A stretch of DNA of 64,000 nt from Plastoroseomonas arctica (lineage in GTDB: Bacteria > Pseudomonadota > Alphaproteobacteria > Acetobacterales > Acetobacteraceae). Positions 53,780-62,785 of the stretch are shown here, in pieces. Where the stretch lies: the NCBI RefSeq assembly GCF_018128965.1, contig NZ_JAAEDH010000003.1, positions 1 through 64,000 on the forward strand. Direction: 5' to 3'. The position numbers and the translations under genes were made by a program. The notes below the pieces were generated by a model. The model saw only the letters and a program-made list of their open reading frames with translations. It did no database searches and had not been told where the DNA came from. Position 1 is the first letter of the stretch. Each line of letters begins with the position of its first letter.

Positions 53780-54682
53780 CTACAGGCTCAGCGGCACCGG
53801 CACCCTGTTCTGCCGCAGCTGAGACGCCCCTGCCGCAACCACCGCTTCCACCCGCTGCGTCAGGTCCTTGCGGTCGGCGTAGAGCGCCGGGTCTACCGCC
53901 TCATGCAGCAGCACTGTCGCGCGCGCGCCGGAGCGGCGGGCGATGCGCCAGAAGTGGCTGCCGATATCCATGTCGCCGTACCAGGCGAAGAGCGGCCGGT
54001 CGCGCCGGCAGGCCGGCAGCCCGCCGAGCCGGTCGTAGACGATGGAGACGGGTTGCACGAGCCGCGCGCCGGCCGCCGCACCCAGGAAGGCGGAGCGGAA
54101 GGGCAGGGTGCGGGTGCCGTCGTTCGAGGTACCCTCGGGGAACAGGATCAGGCTGTCGCCACCGGCGAGCCGCGCCCGGATCTCGTCGGATTCGCGCCCC
54201 GTCGTGCCGCGCTTTCGGCTGACGAAGACGGTGCGTCCCATCCGCGCGATGGTGCGCACGAGCGGCCATTGCCCGACCTCGGCCTTGGCCACGAAGCAGG
54301 CTTCGAGCGTGCCGCCGAGCACCAGGATGTCGAGCCAGGAGGTGTGGTTGGACAGGAACAGCACGCTGCCGCCGCGCGCCTGCTCGCCGACCACCTGCAC
54401 GCGGATGCCGATCAGCCGGCAGAGCACCCGGTTGTAGATGCGCGCGAAGGCGACTTTCGCATGGCCCGGCAGCAGCAGCATCAGCGCCTGGATCGGGATG
54501 GCGAGCATCGTCCAGATCAGCGCGAAGGAGATGCGCCGGATGGCGCGCACCCGTCCGCCGAGGGGTCGCGGCTCCATCACGTCGCCCCACAGCGAGCCTT
54601 GCAGCCAGGGGCGGAACCGGAGGGGTTTGCGGCGACGGCCCGGAAGAGGGCCGCCGGCGTCACTTGGCAATGCCATGTCCAT
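53780..54682 (-). CDS. 1-acyl-sn-glycerol-3-phosphate acyltransferase-like protein (PlsC family)
   Basis: A 300-residue lysophospholipid acyltransferase. It has the catalytic HxxxxD in SNHTSWLD, the glycerol-phosphate site ILFPEGTSNDG, and a membrane segment (about ISFALIWTMLAIPIQALMLLL) before it. It acylates lysophosphatidate or a similar acceptor at the inner membrane. The start is unsure: ATG 54682 is used here; 54676 and 54577 (MEPRPLGG...) are in frame, the latter with GGGGCGAC upstream. It is downstream of nothing on its strand and may have its own promoter. Confidence 0.88.
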   Translation of the reverse strand: MDMALPSDAGGPLPGRRRKPLRFRPWLQGSLWGDVMEPRPLGGRVRAIRRISFALIWTMLAIPIQALMLLLPGHAKVAFARIYNRVLCRLIGIRVQVVGEQARGGSVLFLSNHTSWLDILVLGGTLEACFVAKAEVGQWPLVRTIARMGRTVFVSRKRGTTGRESDEIRARLAGGDSLILFPEGTSNDGTRTLPFRSAFLGAAAGARLVQPVSIVYDRLGGLPACRRDRPLFAWYGDMDIGSHFWRIARRSGARATVLLHEAVDPALYADRKDLTQRVEAVVAAGASQLRQNRVPVPLSL

Positions 54683-54807
54683 AACATGACGAGTTAGCGT
54701 GCGACCGGCGTCAGGACAATGAACCCGTGCTGACCGTTGCATGACAGGCCATTCAGGCCGTTGCCGGTCCGCGGCGCGCTGTGGACCGGCAACGCCGCCT
54801 CAGCGAC

Positions 54808-55593
54808 TCAGCCGAGGAAGGCGGCGAACTGATCCACGCAGAATGAGGGGCGCTCACGGACGGAGGCATGGCCGGCGTCCGGGACCTCGATCACGGCGCG
54901 GGCGTTGGGGATGTTCGCGCGCATCCACACGGCGGCATCCTTGAAGGCCTGGCGCTCGTTGGAGCCGAGCATGATCAGGGTCTCGGCGGTGATGCGGCGC
55001 GCCTCGGCTTCGGCATCGACCATGGCCAGCATCTCGCAGGCGCGGGCATAGCCCTCGCCGCTGCAGGCCTCGAAGGCGGCGCGGACGAATTGCACGTTCG
55101 GCCCGTTCTCGGCGACCGAGGGCGGCGTGAAGAAGGTCTGCATCAGCATTGGGATCAAGGCGGCTACGCCATCCTTGCGCGCGATGCCGGCGCGCGCCGG
55201 CCAGTTGGCCCGCGATTCCTCATTATACTTCGGCGTGCAGTCGCACAGGATCAGCTTGTCGATCATCTCGGGATGCGTGCCGGCGAAGTGCTGCGCGACC
55301 GAGCCGCCCATCGAAATGCCGGCCAGGTGGAACGTGGCCAGCCCCTCGCGCTGCGCGATGGCGCGCAGCTGCGCCGTCAGCTCCGGCGCTCCGTACTGAC
55401 CCGCAGGGAGCGGCGTGTCGCCATGGCCGGGGAAGCTGTAGGCGATCAGCTCATAGCGGTCGGTCAGCGGCTCCAGCACGTCCCAGAAGCGGTGGGTCAT
55501 GCCCAGGCAATGCAGCAGCACCAGCGGCTTGCCCTTCCCGCGCCGATGCACGGTGACGTCGGCCGCATCGAGCGGCTGCGGATTCCATTCCAT
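54808..55593 (-). CDS. Alpha/beta hydrolase, 3-oxoadipate enol-lactonase-like
   Basis: A 261-residue hydrolase. The oxyanion strand is PLVLLHCLGMTHRFWDVLEPLTDRYELIAYSFPGHGDT, the nucleophile elbow LAGISMGGSVAQHFA and the catalytic histidine VPDAGHASVRERP. The architecture is that of PcaD-type enol-lactonases and related C-C hydrolases. It begins 23 nt downstream of an SDR gene on the same strand and close to a monooxygenase and a CMD-like gene, which supports a ring- or lactone-cleaving catabolic role, but no substrate can be named. Confidence 0.83.
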   Translation of the reverse strand: MEWNPQPLDAADVTVHRRGKGKPLVLLHCLGMTHRFWDVLEPLTDRYELIAYSFPGHGDTPLPAGQYGAPELTAQLRAIAQREGLATFHLAGISMGGSVAQHFAGTHPEMIDKLILCDCTPKYNEESRANWPARAGIARKDGVAALIPMLMQTFFTPPSVAENGPNVQFVRAAFEACSGEGYARACEMLAMVDAEAEARRITAETLIMLGSNERQAFKDAAVWMRANIPNARAVIEVPDAGHASVRERPSFCVDQFAAFLG

Positions 55594-55616
55594 CGTCTCT
55601 CTCCCCAATCGCGCCG

Positions 55617-56453
55617 TTATGCGGCGGAAAAATCCTCGACCGGATGCAGCAGGAACCCGGCCCGCCTCCCGCTGCGCCGCGCAGCCTCGACCGGCGGCAC
55701 CGACGCATCCCATGTGGTCGCATCGAAGCGCCAGCCCTGCACCGCGTCTGCCTCACGCGAGACCACGAACAGCAGGGGCGGCGCCATCGCCTCCGCGTCC
55801 AGCAGCCGCGGCGCCTTCCCGCTATCCGACCAGTCGCGCATCTCCTGCGCCATGCCCGGCGTATGCGCGCCCGCACCCGGATTGACGATGTTCACCGTGA
55901 CCGGCGTGCCCGCGAGATCCTTCGCCCAGATCGAGCTCGCCAGCTCCAGCGCCGCTTTGGACGGCCCGTAGGGAATGCTCCCCGCCCGGTCCATGGTGTC
56001 CAGCTTGGTCGTGACATTGACGATGCGGCCCCAGCTGCGCGCCAGCATCCCCGGCACCAGGCGCCGCGTCAGGCAATCGGCCACCATGTAGTTGGTGTCC
56101 ATCACCGCCTGCACCGTGGCATCCTCCAGCACCCAGAACTTCCTTGGGCCGTCGACGAAGCGCTTCGGATCGAAATAGGTGAAGGTCAGCCCGGCATTGT
56201 TGACCAGCACGCCGACGGCCCCGATGGCCTCCGCCTGGGACACCAAAGCCTCCCGGGCCTCCGACTGCAGCAGGTCCAGCGCCAGGCAGGTCAGCCGGGG
56301 GGCGTCCTCGCCCGCCGCATCGACCATGGCGGGGATGTCGTCGGGAATATGGCCCACTGCAACCACGCGATGCCCAGCGCGCAGCAGGCCCAGCGCCATG
56401 GCCTTTCCAAGGCCACGGAGACCACCGGTGACGATTGCAACTGTGTCTTCCAT
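55617..56453 (-). CDS. Short-chain dehydrogenase/reductase
   Basis: A 278-residue classical SDR. It has the cofactor loop VTGGLRGLGKAM, NNAG (LVNNAGLTF), the catalytic Tyr-x3-Lys in IPYGPSKAALELA and the post-catalytic NIVNPGAGAHTPG. A 30-residue C-terminal extension (VEAARRSGRRAGFLLHPVEDF) is unusual. The start ATG at 56453 gives a canonical N-terminus; an ATG at 56462 is 3 codons upstream. It is divergent from the luciferase-like monooxygenase, with a 213-bp gap, and co-oriented with the hydrolase. Confidence 0.86.
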   Translation of the reverse strand: MEDTVAIVTGGLRGLGKAMALGLLRAGHRVVAVGHIPDDIPAMVDAAGEDAPRLTCLALDLLQSEAREALVSQAEAIGAVGVLVNNAGLTFTYFDPKRFVDGPRKFWVLEDATVQAVMDTNYMVADCLTRRLVPGMLARSWGRIVNVTTKLDTMDRAGSIPYGPSKAALELASSIWAKDLAGTPVTVNIVNPGAGAHTPGMAQEMRDWSDSGKAPRLLDAEAMAPPLLFVVSREADAVQGWRFDATTWDASVPPVEAARRSGRRAGFLLHPVEDFSAA

Positions 56454-56675
56454 GGGCGGCATAGTGCCTAGGCGCAGGGAGCCTGTCACATAGGCGGGCG
56501 TCCGTTGAGTTGTGCCGCGTGGTCCGCAAGCACGGGGAAATAAATCTCCCCGATGCTGTCGTACGCGCGGATTGCGGACATCCCGGCACGGCACATTTGC
56601 CCATTGCGGCCTTCCCTTGCCGCAATCGCTTCGCCAAACTCACTGCAAGGAAACCGCCTCCAGGGATCAAACATC

Positions 56676-57665
56676 ATGCAGTTCGGATTGTTCGGCGGCG
56701 CCCGCACCAAGCGCAGCGTCGGGATCGAGGACAACCAGGGCTACACCAGCTTCATCGAGTATGTGCAGGAGGCCGACCGCCTCGGCTTCAAGCACATGTT
56801 CATGGTCGAGCATCACTCGACCGGCCAGGGCCAGGTCTCGGCCTCGCTCACGCTGCTGGCCTATCTGGCCGCCAAGACGACCAACATCAGGCTTGGCACC
56901 GCGGTGGTCGTGCTGCCCTGGCACAACCCGGTGCTGATCGCAGAGCAGGCGGCAACGCTGGATCTGCTGTCGGGCGGGCGCTTCGATTTCGGCGTCGGCA
57001 AGGGGTATCGCAAGCCGGAATTCGAAGCCTTCTGCATTCCCATCGAGGAAGCGTCGGAGCGGTTCGACGAATGCATCGCGGTCATCAAGAAGGCCTGGGC
57101 CGGGGATGAGCGATTCACCCATCACGGCAAGCGCTGGCACTTCGACAATTTCCTGGTCGAGCCCGCGCCGTTGCAGCGGCCGCATCCGCCTTTCTGGCTG
57201 GCGGCCGGCAGCGCCGACAGCATCCGCCGCGCGGCGCGCGAAGGGTTCTGCCTGTTGCTCGACCAGCTCGCGCAGGTGGACCAGGTGATCGAGCGCATCG
57301 CCATCTTCCGCGCGGAATGCGAGGCCATCGGCCGCCCCTACCATTCCAACATGGTCGGCGTCGCGCGCGCGCTGCAGATGATCCATTCCGAGGAGGAGCG
57401 CGAGGCCGCCTATGCCACGCGCAAGCGCGTGGTGGGCGTCATCGGCGACCTCGCCCGCGGCGGCCTGGCGGACAGCGTGGAACAGGACACGGCGCCGCTG
57501 CTCGGCACGCCGGAGGAGATCATTGCGCGCCTCCGCCAGCTGGAGGCCGGCGGTGCGACGAACATCCTGCTGACCGACCCGAACGCATCCGCCGCCAATC
57601 TCCGCGCTTTCGCGCGCGAGGTGATGCCCGCCTTTGCGCCATCGATGCGCGTGGCCGCCGAATAA
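56676..57665 (+). CDS. LLM-class flavin-dependent oxidoreductase (bacterial-luciferase-like)
   Basis: A 329-residue TIM-barrel flavin monooxygenase. Family blocks are MQFGLFGGA, ADRLGFKHMFMVEHHSTGQGQVSASLTLLAYLAAKTTNIRLGTAV, VLPWHNPVLIAEQAATLDLLSGGRFDFGVGKGY and FEAFCIPIEEASERFDECI. It uses reduced flavin and O2. The ATG at 56676 is kept although the ribosome site (AGGGATC) is weak. The stop overlaps the start of the CMD-like gene (TAATG). With the SDR and hydrolase genes it looks like a small oxidative catabolic cluster; the substrate is unknown. Confidence 0.88.
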   Translation: MQFGLFGGARTKRSVGIEDNQGYTSFIEYVQEADRLGFKHMFMVEHHSTGQGQVSASLTLLAYLAAKTTNIRLGTAVVVLPWHNPVLIAEQAATLDLLSGGRFDFGVGKGYRKPEFEAFCIPIEEASERFDECIAVIKKAWAGDERFTHHGKRWHFDNFLVEPAPLQRPHPPFWLAAGSADSIRRAAREGFCLLLDQLAQVDQVIERIAIFRAECEAIGRPYHSNMVGVARALQMIHSEEEREAAYATRKRVVGVIGDLARGGLADSVEQDTAPLLGTPEEIIARLRQLEAGGATNILLTDPNASAANLRAFAREVMPAFAPSMRVAAE

Positions 57666-58216
57666 TGCCCCGCCTCCCGCCGCTTGTGCGCGAGGAGCTG
57701 GATCCGGCGCAGCAGGAGGCCTGGGATCGCATCGCCTCGGGTGCGCGGGGCGCCGTGCGCGGGCCGTTCACCGCGCTGATCACCAGTGCGGAGCTCTGCT
57801 CGCGGGTGGAGCAGCTGGGCGTCTTCATCCGCTTCGATTGCTCCGTTCCGATGCGGCTGCGCGAGCTGGCCATCCTGTGCGTCGGCCAACACTGGCGCGC
57901 CGGCTACGAATGGTTCGCCCACGCGCCGATCGCGGCGAAGCAGGGTGTGCCCGACGCGGTGATCGCCGCCATCGGCACCGATGCGGCGGAGATCCCGTTC
58001 GATGCCGACGCCGACCGCGTGGTGGTCGCCTTCGTGCGCGCCATGCTGCGGGAGAAGCGGGTGGACGATGCGACCTACGCCGAAGCCAACGCGCTGCTGG
58101 GCGACAAGGGCTGCGTCGAGCTGACGGGTCTGGTCGGCTACTACAGCCTGCTGGCCATGCAGTTGAACACGTTCGAAGTCGTCCCCCCGCCCCCCTTCGA
58201 GGCTCCCTGGAAGTAG
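57665..58216 (+). CDS. Carboxymuconolactone decarboxylase-family protein without CxxC
   Basis: A 183-residue helical AhpD/CMD-like protein. The core is LRELAILCVGQHWRAGYEWFAHAPIAAKQGV: the conserved glutamate and histidine are present, but the CxxC pair of alkylhydroperoxidase D is not, only one cysteine. This is the form with a RAGYEW motif common near luciferase-like monooxygenases. It may act as a decarboxylase or lactonase-like step. Coupled to the LLM gene by TAATG, so the two are translated together. Confidence 0.82.
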   Translation: MPRLPPLVREELDPAQQEAWDRIASGARGAVRGPFTALITSAELCSRVEQLGVFIRFDCSVPMRLRELAILCVGQHWRAGYEWFAHAPIAAKQGVPDAVIAAIGTDAAEIPFDADADRVVVAFVRAMLREKRVDDATYAEANALLGDKGCVELTGLVGYYSLLAMQLNTFEVVPPPPFEAPWK

Positions 58217-58325
58217 GCGCGCGGGCCAGCGCCGGCGATTTCTCGCTCCATCGGACGCACCCTTCCACTCGGCAGTGGCATCGGCCAGTCTCGGCCAGCA
58301 TCATTCCGATGGCTGAAAGGCCCAG

Positions 58326-59222
58326 ATGGACCGCTTCGCGGCCGCCGCCACCTTCGTCGCGGTGATCGAGGCGGGCGGATTTTCCGCCGCCGCGCGACGT
58401 TTGCGCATGCCGCTGCCCACCGTCAGCCGCAGGGTGAGCGAGCTGGAGGCGCATCTTCGGGTGCGGCTGCTCACGCGCACCTCGCGCCAAGTCTCGCCCA
58501 CCGAGGCGGGGCAGCGCTTCTACGAATCCGCGCGCCGGCTGCTCGATGAATTCGCCGAGGCCGAGCGCCTCGCCGCCGGCGAGTACATCGCGCCACAGGG
58601 AGAGCTCGCGATCTCCGCGCCGGTGGCGTTCGGGCGCCTGCACATGACGCCGGTCATCGCCGAATTCCTGGTGGCTTTTCCGGAGGTGGATGTCCGCCTG
58701 CAGCTCGGCGACCGCGTGGTGAACCTGGCCGAAGAGCATGTCGACCTCGCATTGCGCATCGGCGCGTTGCCGGACAGCGCATTGGTCGCGCAGCGGATCG
58801 GCGCGGTGCGGCATGTCGTGTGCGCGAGCCCTGGCTACCTCGCGGCGCACCCGGCGCCGCAGACGCCAGCCGACCTCGCGGCGCACCACTGCGTGACCTA
58901 TACCGGGCTGCAATCGGCCGATGAGTGGCGCTTCGGCAAGGAGGTTCGCGCCCGGGTGCATTCGCGCCTGGCCGTCAGCATGGTGGAGGCCGCCGCCGAC
59001 GCCGCCATCGCCGGCATCGGCATCACCCGCCTGCTCAGCTACCAGGTGGCGGATGCGGTGCGCGACGGGCGGCTGGTGGTGCTGCTGCGCGGGCATGAGC
59101 CGCCGCCCTGGCCGGTGCACCTGGTGACGCTCGGCGGCCGGCTGCCGCCGCAGAAGCTGCGCGCCTTCCTCGAATTCGCGGCACCGCGGCTGAAGCCGCG
59201 GCTGGTGTTCGAAGACGCGTAG
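58326..59222 (+). CDS. LysR-family transcriptional regulator
   Basis: A 298-residue LysR-type regulator with the winged helix-turn-helix at residues 1-60 (ATFVAVIEAGGFSAAARRLRMPLPTVSRRVSELEAHL) and a periplasmic-binding-like effector domain. It is 109 bp after the CMD-like gene on the same strand, and the LLM-class gene of the sulfur operon converges on it from the right, 9 bp away. Its target might be the LLM-CMD pair or the divergent SDR-hydrolase pair. Confidence 0.92.
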   Translation: MDRFAAAATFVAVIEAGGFSAAARRLRMPLPTVSRRVSELEAHLRVRLLTRTSRQVSPTEAGQRFYESARRLLDEFAEAERLAAGEYIAPQGELAISAPVAFGRLHMTPVIAEFLVAFPEVDVRLQLGDRVVNLAEEHVDLALRIGALPDSALVAQRIGAVRHVVCASPGYLAAHPAPQTPADLAAHHCVTYTGLQSADEWRFGKEVRARVHSRLAVSMVEAAADAAIAGIGITRLLSYQVADAVRDGRLVVLLRGHEPPPWPVHLVTLGGRLPPQKLRAFLEFAAPRLKPRLVFEDA

Positions 59223-59231
59223 ACGGCCGGT

Positions 59232-60320
59232 TCAGGCCGCCTTCGCCAGCCCCGCCACGGCCGCGCGGGTCGCGGGCAGCAGCGAGCGGCCGAATTCCTC
59301 CGCATCCTCCAGCGGGTCGAAGCCGCGGATCAGGAAGGTGGTAACGCCGATCGCGTGATATTCGGCGAGGCTTTCGGCGACCTGCTCGGGCGTGCCGACC
59401 AGGGCCGTGGTGTTGGCCCCGGCGCCGACCGCGGCCGCGACTTCCGTCCACAGGCGCTTGTCGCGCACCGCGCCGCCGGCGGCGGCTTCGAGCAAGCGTT
59501 GCGACCCGATGCTCTCGGGCTTCCGGTTCACGATTCCCAGATCCGTTCCGCGCAATTCATTGATGCGGGCGAGAATGCCGCGCGCGCGCTCCCAGGCCGC
59601 CGCTTCCGTCGCGGCGAGCACCGGGCGGAAGGACAGCGAGAAGCGCAGCGCCGACGGGTCGCGCCCCGCCCGTGCCGCACTGGCGCGGACGCGGCCGATG
59701 GTCTCGCGCGCCTGGTCCAGCGTTTCGCCCCAGAAGGCGTAGGTGTCGGCATGCCGTCCGGCGACCTCGATGGCGGCGTCGGACGAGCCGCCGAAGAAGA
59801 TCGGGATGTGGGGCTTCTGCGCGGGCTTGATCTCGGAGAAGGCGCCCTCGAAGCGATAGAGCGGCCCGTGATGGTCGAAGGGTTTCTCGCTCGTCCAGAC
59901 GCGCTTCAGCAGTTCCACGTATTCGTCGGAGCGGGCGTAGCGCTGGTCGTGGTCGAGGAAATCGCCATCGGCGCGCTGCTCCTTCGGGCTGCCGCCGGTG
60001 ATGACGTGGATCGCGGCGCGCCCGCCCGTCAGCTGGTCGAACGTCGCGAATTGCCGCGCGGCCAGCGTGGGCGCGATGAACCCCGGGCGATGCGCAATCA
60101 TGAAGCCGATGCGCTTCGCCGTGGCCGCGGCGTGGGAGGCGACAAGCAGCGCGTCCGGATGCGCCGAATGCCAGGCGATCAGCACCCGGTCGAAGCCGGC
60201 CTGCTCATGCGCGAGGGCGAAGCGGGTGATGTAGGCAGGGTCGAACACCTCCGTCGCCGGATGGATCTCGGAGCTGCGGCGATGCGCGATCATGCCGATG
60301 AATTCAAGCGCGTGGGTCAT
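59232..60320 (-). CDS. Alkanesulfonate monooxygenase-like (SsuD/MsuD family) flavin enzyme
   Basis: A 362-residue LLM-class monooxygenase. SsuD-type blocks are ALLVASHAAATAKRIGFMIAHRPGFIAPTLAARQFATFDQLTGGRAAIHVITGG, then RADGDFLDHDQRYARSDEYVELLKRVW and IFFGGSSDAAIEVAGRHADTYAFWGE. SsuD cleaves alkanesulfonates to sulfite and aldehyde with FMNH2. It is the last gene of the minus-strand unit that includes an SfnB-like flavoprotein and a Bug protein, consistent with organosulfur scavenging. Its ATG at 60320 is 14 nt after the Bug-gene stop. Confidence 0.85.
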   Translation of the reverse strand: MTHALEFIGMIAHRRSSEIHPATEVFDPAYITRFALAHEQAGFDRVLIAWHSAHPDALLVASHAAATAKRIGFMIAHRPGFIAPTLAARQFATFDQLTGGRAAIHVITGGSPKEQRADGDFLDHDQRYARSDEYVELLKRVWTSEKPFDHHGPLYRFEGAFSEIKPAQKPHIPIFFGGSSDAAIEVAGRHADTYAFWGETLDQARETIGRVRASAARAGRDPSALRFSLSFRPVLAATEAAAWERARGILARINELRGTDLGIVNRKPESIGSQRLLEAAAGGAVRDKRLWTEVAAAVGAGANTTALVGTPEQVAESLAEYHAIGVTTFLIRGFDPLEDAEEFGRSLLPATRAAVAGLAKAA

Positions 60321-60334
60321 GCGGAGATCTCCCT

Positions 60335-61291
60335 TCAGGCGATGCGGAGGCGACGGATGGCGGCCCCCGAAGCGGCGTGGTCAGCGGCCAGGCGCGCGCC
60401 GAGCGCGTCGGGCGAGAGCGCTTCCGGGCGCAGGCCGAAGCGCCGCAGTGCGAGGTCCACCTCGGGTTCCAGCAGCGCGTCGTTGAACGCGCGGTTGAGT
60501 GTGGCGACGATGGGCGCGGGCGTCTGGGCCGGCGCGAACAGCGCGAACCAGCCGCCCGAGGGCCAGCCGCGGCCGACGCCACGTTCCTCCGTGGCGGGCA
60601 CGTCGGCGAAGGCCGGCCAGCGCACCTCGCCGATGGTGGCGATGGCGCGCAGCCGGCCGGAGAGCACGTGCGGCGCCGCGATCGGGTCGATGATGATGTG
60701 GCTGTCGCCGGCGATGACGCTGTTCACCGCGCCCGCGCTGCCGGGGAAGGGCACGTGCACCATCTCCGCGCCCGCCTCCTCGGCGAGCAGGGCGCCGCGG
60801 AGATGCCCGGCGGAGCCGATCCCGGCCGAGGCGTAGTTCAGCACGCCCGGATTGCGCTGCGCGAAGCCGATCAGGTCGTCGAGGCTACGCACCGGAAGGT
60901 CCGGATGCACGGCGATGAGGCTATAGGCTTCGCCCACCATCGCCACCGGCGCGAAGGCGCGCAGCGGGTCGTAGCCGACCGGCCCCAGATGCGGCGCGAT
61001 GGTGAGGTTGCCGGCCGAGGCGTTGAGCAGCGTGTGCCCATCGGCCCGGCTCTCGGCCACCGCGCGGGCGCCGATGGCGCCGCCGGCGCCGGCGCGGTTC
61101 TCCACCACCACCGGCTGGCCCAGACGCGGCTGCAGCGCGCGCGCCATGGTGCGGGAGACGTTGTCGTTCGTCGCCCCCGGTGGGAAGGGGCAGAGGTAGC
61201 GGATCGGGCGCGTGGGGAAGGCATCCTCGCCACGCGCAATCGCGGGGGCGGCAAGGAAGCCGGCGAGCAAGGTGCGGCGGGGAAGGTTCAT
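60335..61291 (-). CDS. Bug/TctC family substrate-binding protein, twin-arginine-like signal
   Basis: A 318-residue orphan Bug protein. The N-terminus MNLPRRTLLAGFLAAPAIARG has a twin-arginine-like RRTLL, so Tat or Sec export is possible. The Bug fold is seen in FPTRPIRYLCPFPPGATNDNVSRTMARALQPRLGQPVVVENRAGAGG, ADGHTLLNASAGNL and VLNYASAGIGSAGHL. The start overlaps the 26-aa peptide gene's stop in ATGA. Bug proteins in sulfur operons replace the usual SsuA binding protein in some genomes (inference). Its transport partners are not encoded nearby. Confidence 0.85.
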   Translation of the reverse strand: MNLPRRTLLAGFLAAPAIARGEDAFPTRPIRYLCPFPPGATNDNVSRTMARALQPRLGQPVVVENRAGAGGAIGARAVAESRADGHTLLNASAGNLTIAPHLGPVGYDPLRAFAPVAMVGEAYSLIAVHPDLPVRSLDDLIGFAQRNPGVLNYASAGIGSAGHLRGALLAEEAGAEMVHVPFPGSAGAVNSVIAGDSHIIIDPIAAPHVLSGRLRAIATIGEVRWPAFADVPATEERGVGRGWPSGGWFALFAPAQTPAPIVATLNRAFNDALLEPEVDLALRRFGLRPEALSPDALGARLAADHAASGAAIRRLRIA

Positions 61292-61368
61292 CGGACGAGA
61301 CCCAGCGTGGCGAGAAGGATGAGAAGGCCGGCGGTGGCGAGGCTGGTGCGGAGCGCGAAGCCGGTCAT
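61288..61368 (-). CDS. 26-residue single-pass membrane peptide, coupled on both sides
   Basis: An ATG at 61368 opens MTGFALRTSLATAGLLILLA (first 20 residues), then TLGLVR and a TGA at 61288-61290. It contains a hydrophobic helix of about 16 residues flanked by arginines. Its start overlaps the stop of the acyl-CoA-dehydrogenase-like gene (ATGA, 61365-61368), and its stop overlaps the Bug start (ATGA, 61288-61291). Two precise overlaps with proven-type neighbours argue that it is translated. No family is known to me. It could be a small transporter subunit, a stabiliser, or a translational relay. Confidence 0.65.
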   Translation of the reverse strand: MTGFALRTSLATAGLLILLATLGLVR

Positions 61369-62531
61369 GGGACGCCCTCCTGCTGCAGCGCCTGGCGTCC
61401 GGCGAGGCGGCGGGCGGAATCTTCGTTGGGCACGTGCACGCGGGCGCATTGCACGTCCCGCCAATGCCGCTCCAGCGGATGCGCGCGGTCATGGCCGTGG
61501 TTGCCGGCGAGCGAAACGGCGATCTCCACGGCGCGGATGGCGTTCTCGGCCAGCGTCACCTTCGCGAGGGCGGCTTCGCTCGCCGCCGGCGTGCGACCGG
61601 CATCCGTCGCGGCCGCCATGGCCTCCGTCACGCGGGCATTGACCGAAAGCAGGCCCTCGATGGCACCCACCTTCTCCTGCACGCCGTCGAGCGTGGCGAG
61701 CGGCGCGCCCAGGCCGGTGGGCTTGCGCGTGCGCAGGAACCCGATGATCCAGCGCCGCGCGGCATGCGCGACGCCGCTATAGACGGCGCCGATCAGCAGC
61801 GCGTTCCAGATCGCCTGCTCCGCATCGTTGCCGCGGAACAGCGGGGCGGGCGCGAGGCCAACCGCCTGGTCGTCGGGGATGAACACATCCTTGAAGATCA
61901 CGTCATGGCTGCCCGAGGCGCGCAGGCCCAGGTGATTCCACGTCTCGCGGATGGTGATGCCGCGCGTCTCCGCGGTGACGAAGAAGCGCCCCAGGCGCGG
62001 CGGGTCCTCGTCGGTGCGGGCCAGCACATCCATCCAGCGCAGCCCGGTGGATCCCGTGACGTAGCGCTTGTGACCGCTCAGCCTCCAGCCGCCCTCCGTC
62101 CGCCAGGCCGTGGTGGCAGGCAGGCCGCCGCGCGTGGGCGAGCCGAGTTCGGGCTCGACCCGCAGCGCGTTGATCAGCGCGCCCTCGCTCACCGCCTCGG
62201 CCCCGATGCGCTCGCGCAGCGCCGCGGGCACCGCCTCGTCGCGAGCGAGGGCCGCGTGCTTGCCGAGCTGCATCGCGAGGATCAGCGCCGTCGCCGGGCA
62301 GGCTTGCCCCACCTGGCGCACGGCACCCGCTGCGATCGCGAGCCCCGCGCTGCCGCCGCCGAGCCCAATCGGGACCGTCAGCGCCAGCACCCCGGCGCGA
62401 TGCAGCCGCGCCATCGCGGCGGTGGGGAAGCGCGCGTCGCGGTCACGCAGCGCCGCCTCCTCCGCGATGGCGGCGAGCATGGGCGGCAGCGCGATCGCGC
62501 CGCGGGGTTCGATGCCGGCCAGCGCGTTCAT
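61365..62531 (-). CDS. SfnB/DszC-like acyl-CoA-dehydrogenase-fold flavoprotein
   Basis: A 388-residue acyl-CoA-dehydrogenase-fold protein without a recognisable catalytic glutamate motif of fatty-acid enzymes. GLGGGSAGLAIAAGAVRQVGQACPATALILAMQLGKHAAL and GGWRLSGHKRYVTGSTGLRWMDVLA, plus DHVI-type FKDVFIPDD loops, place it with flavin-dependent monooxygenases such as SfnB and DszC. The C-terminal LAGNHGHDRAHPLERHWRDVQCARVHVPNE is characteristic. It would act on sulfone or sulfonate-type compounds, in keeping with the SsuD-like partner. The start at 62531 overlaps the stop of the preceding small gene (ATGA). Confidence 0.82.
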   Translation of the reverse strand: MNALAGIEPRGAIALPPMLAAIAEEAALRDRDARFPTAAMARLHRAGVLALTVPIGLGGGSAGLAIAAGAVRQVGQACPATALILAMQLGKHAALARDEAVPAALRERIGAEAVSEGALINALRVEPELGSPTRGGLPATTAWRTEGGWRLSGHKRYVTGSTGLRWMDVLARTDEDPPRLGRFFVTAETRGITIRETWNHLGLRASGSHDVIFKDVFIPDDQAVGLAPAPLFRGNDAEQAIWNALLIGAVYSGVAHAARRWIIGFLRTRKPTGLGAPLATLDGVQEKVGAIEGLLSVNARVTEAMAAATDAGRTPAASEAALAKVTLAENAIRAVEIAVSLAGNHGHDRAHPLERHWRDVQCARVHVPNEDSARRLAGRQALQQEGVP

Positions 62532-62737
62532 CGCGCCGACCATGCGTTGGCCACGGTGGCCGTCTCGCGGGCATAGACCCGCCGGGCCATGCGCTCGGCC
62601 GCCTGGGCATCGGCATAGCGGCTGCCGTGCAAATCCTCGATGCGGGGGTCGATGGCGATGAGGTGCCATTCGCGGTCCGTCTGAGCGGCGACGCCGATCA
62701 GGTGGCCGCCCGCGGAAATGGGGCGTGACTGGATCAT
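62528..62737 (-). CDS. 69-residue conserved-looking hypothetical protein at the head of the sulfur operon
   Basis: A small soluble protein: MIQSRPISAGGHLIGVAAQT, then DREWHLIAIDPRIEDLHGSR and a helical C-terminus with AERMARRVYARE. No cysteine, no signal peptide. The ATGA overlap with the flavoprotein gene and compact size suggest a genuine co-translated gene. I do not recognise a named family. It lies 48 nt after the Cys-Cys leader peptide. Confidence 0.65.
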   Translation of the reverse strand: MIQSRPISAGGHLIGVAAQTDREWHLIAIDPRIEDLHGSRYADAQAAERMARRVYARETATVANAWSAR

Positions 62738-62785
62738 GGGTGCGGTCTCGATGCGAAAGGGATTGTCCGGGTAGGCGTGGCGCGG

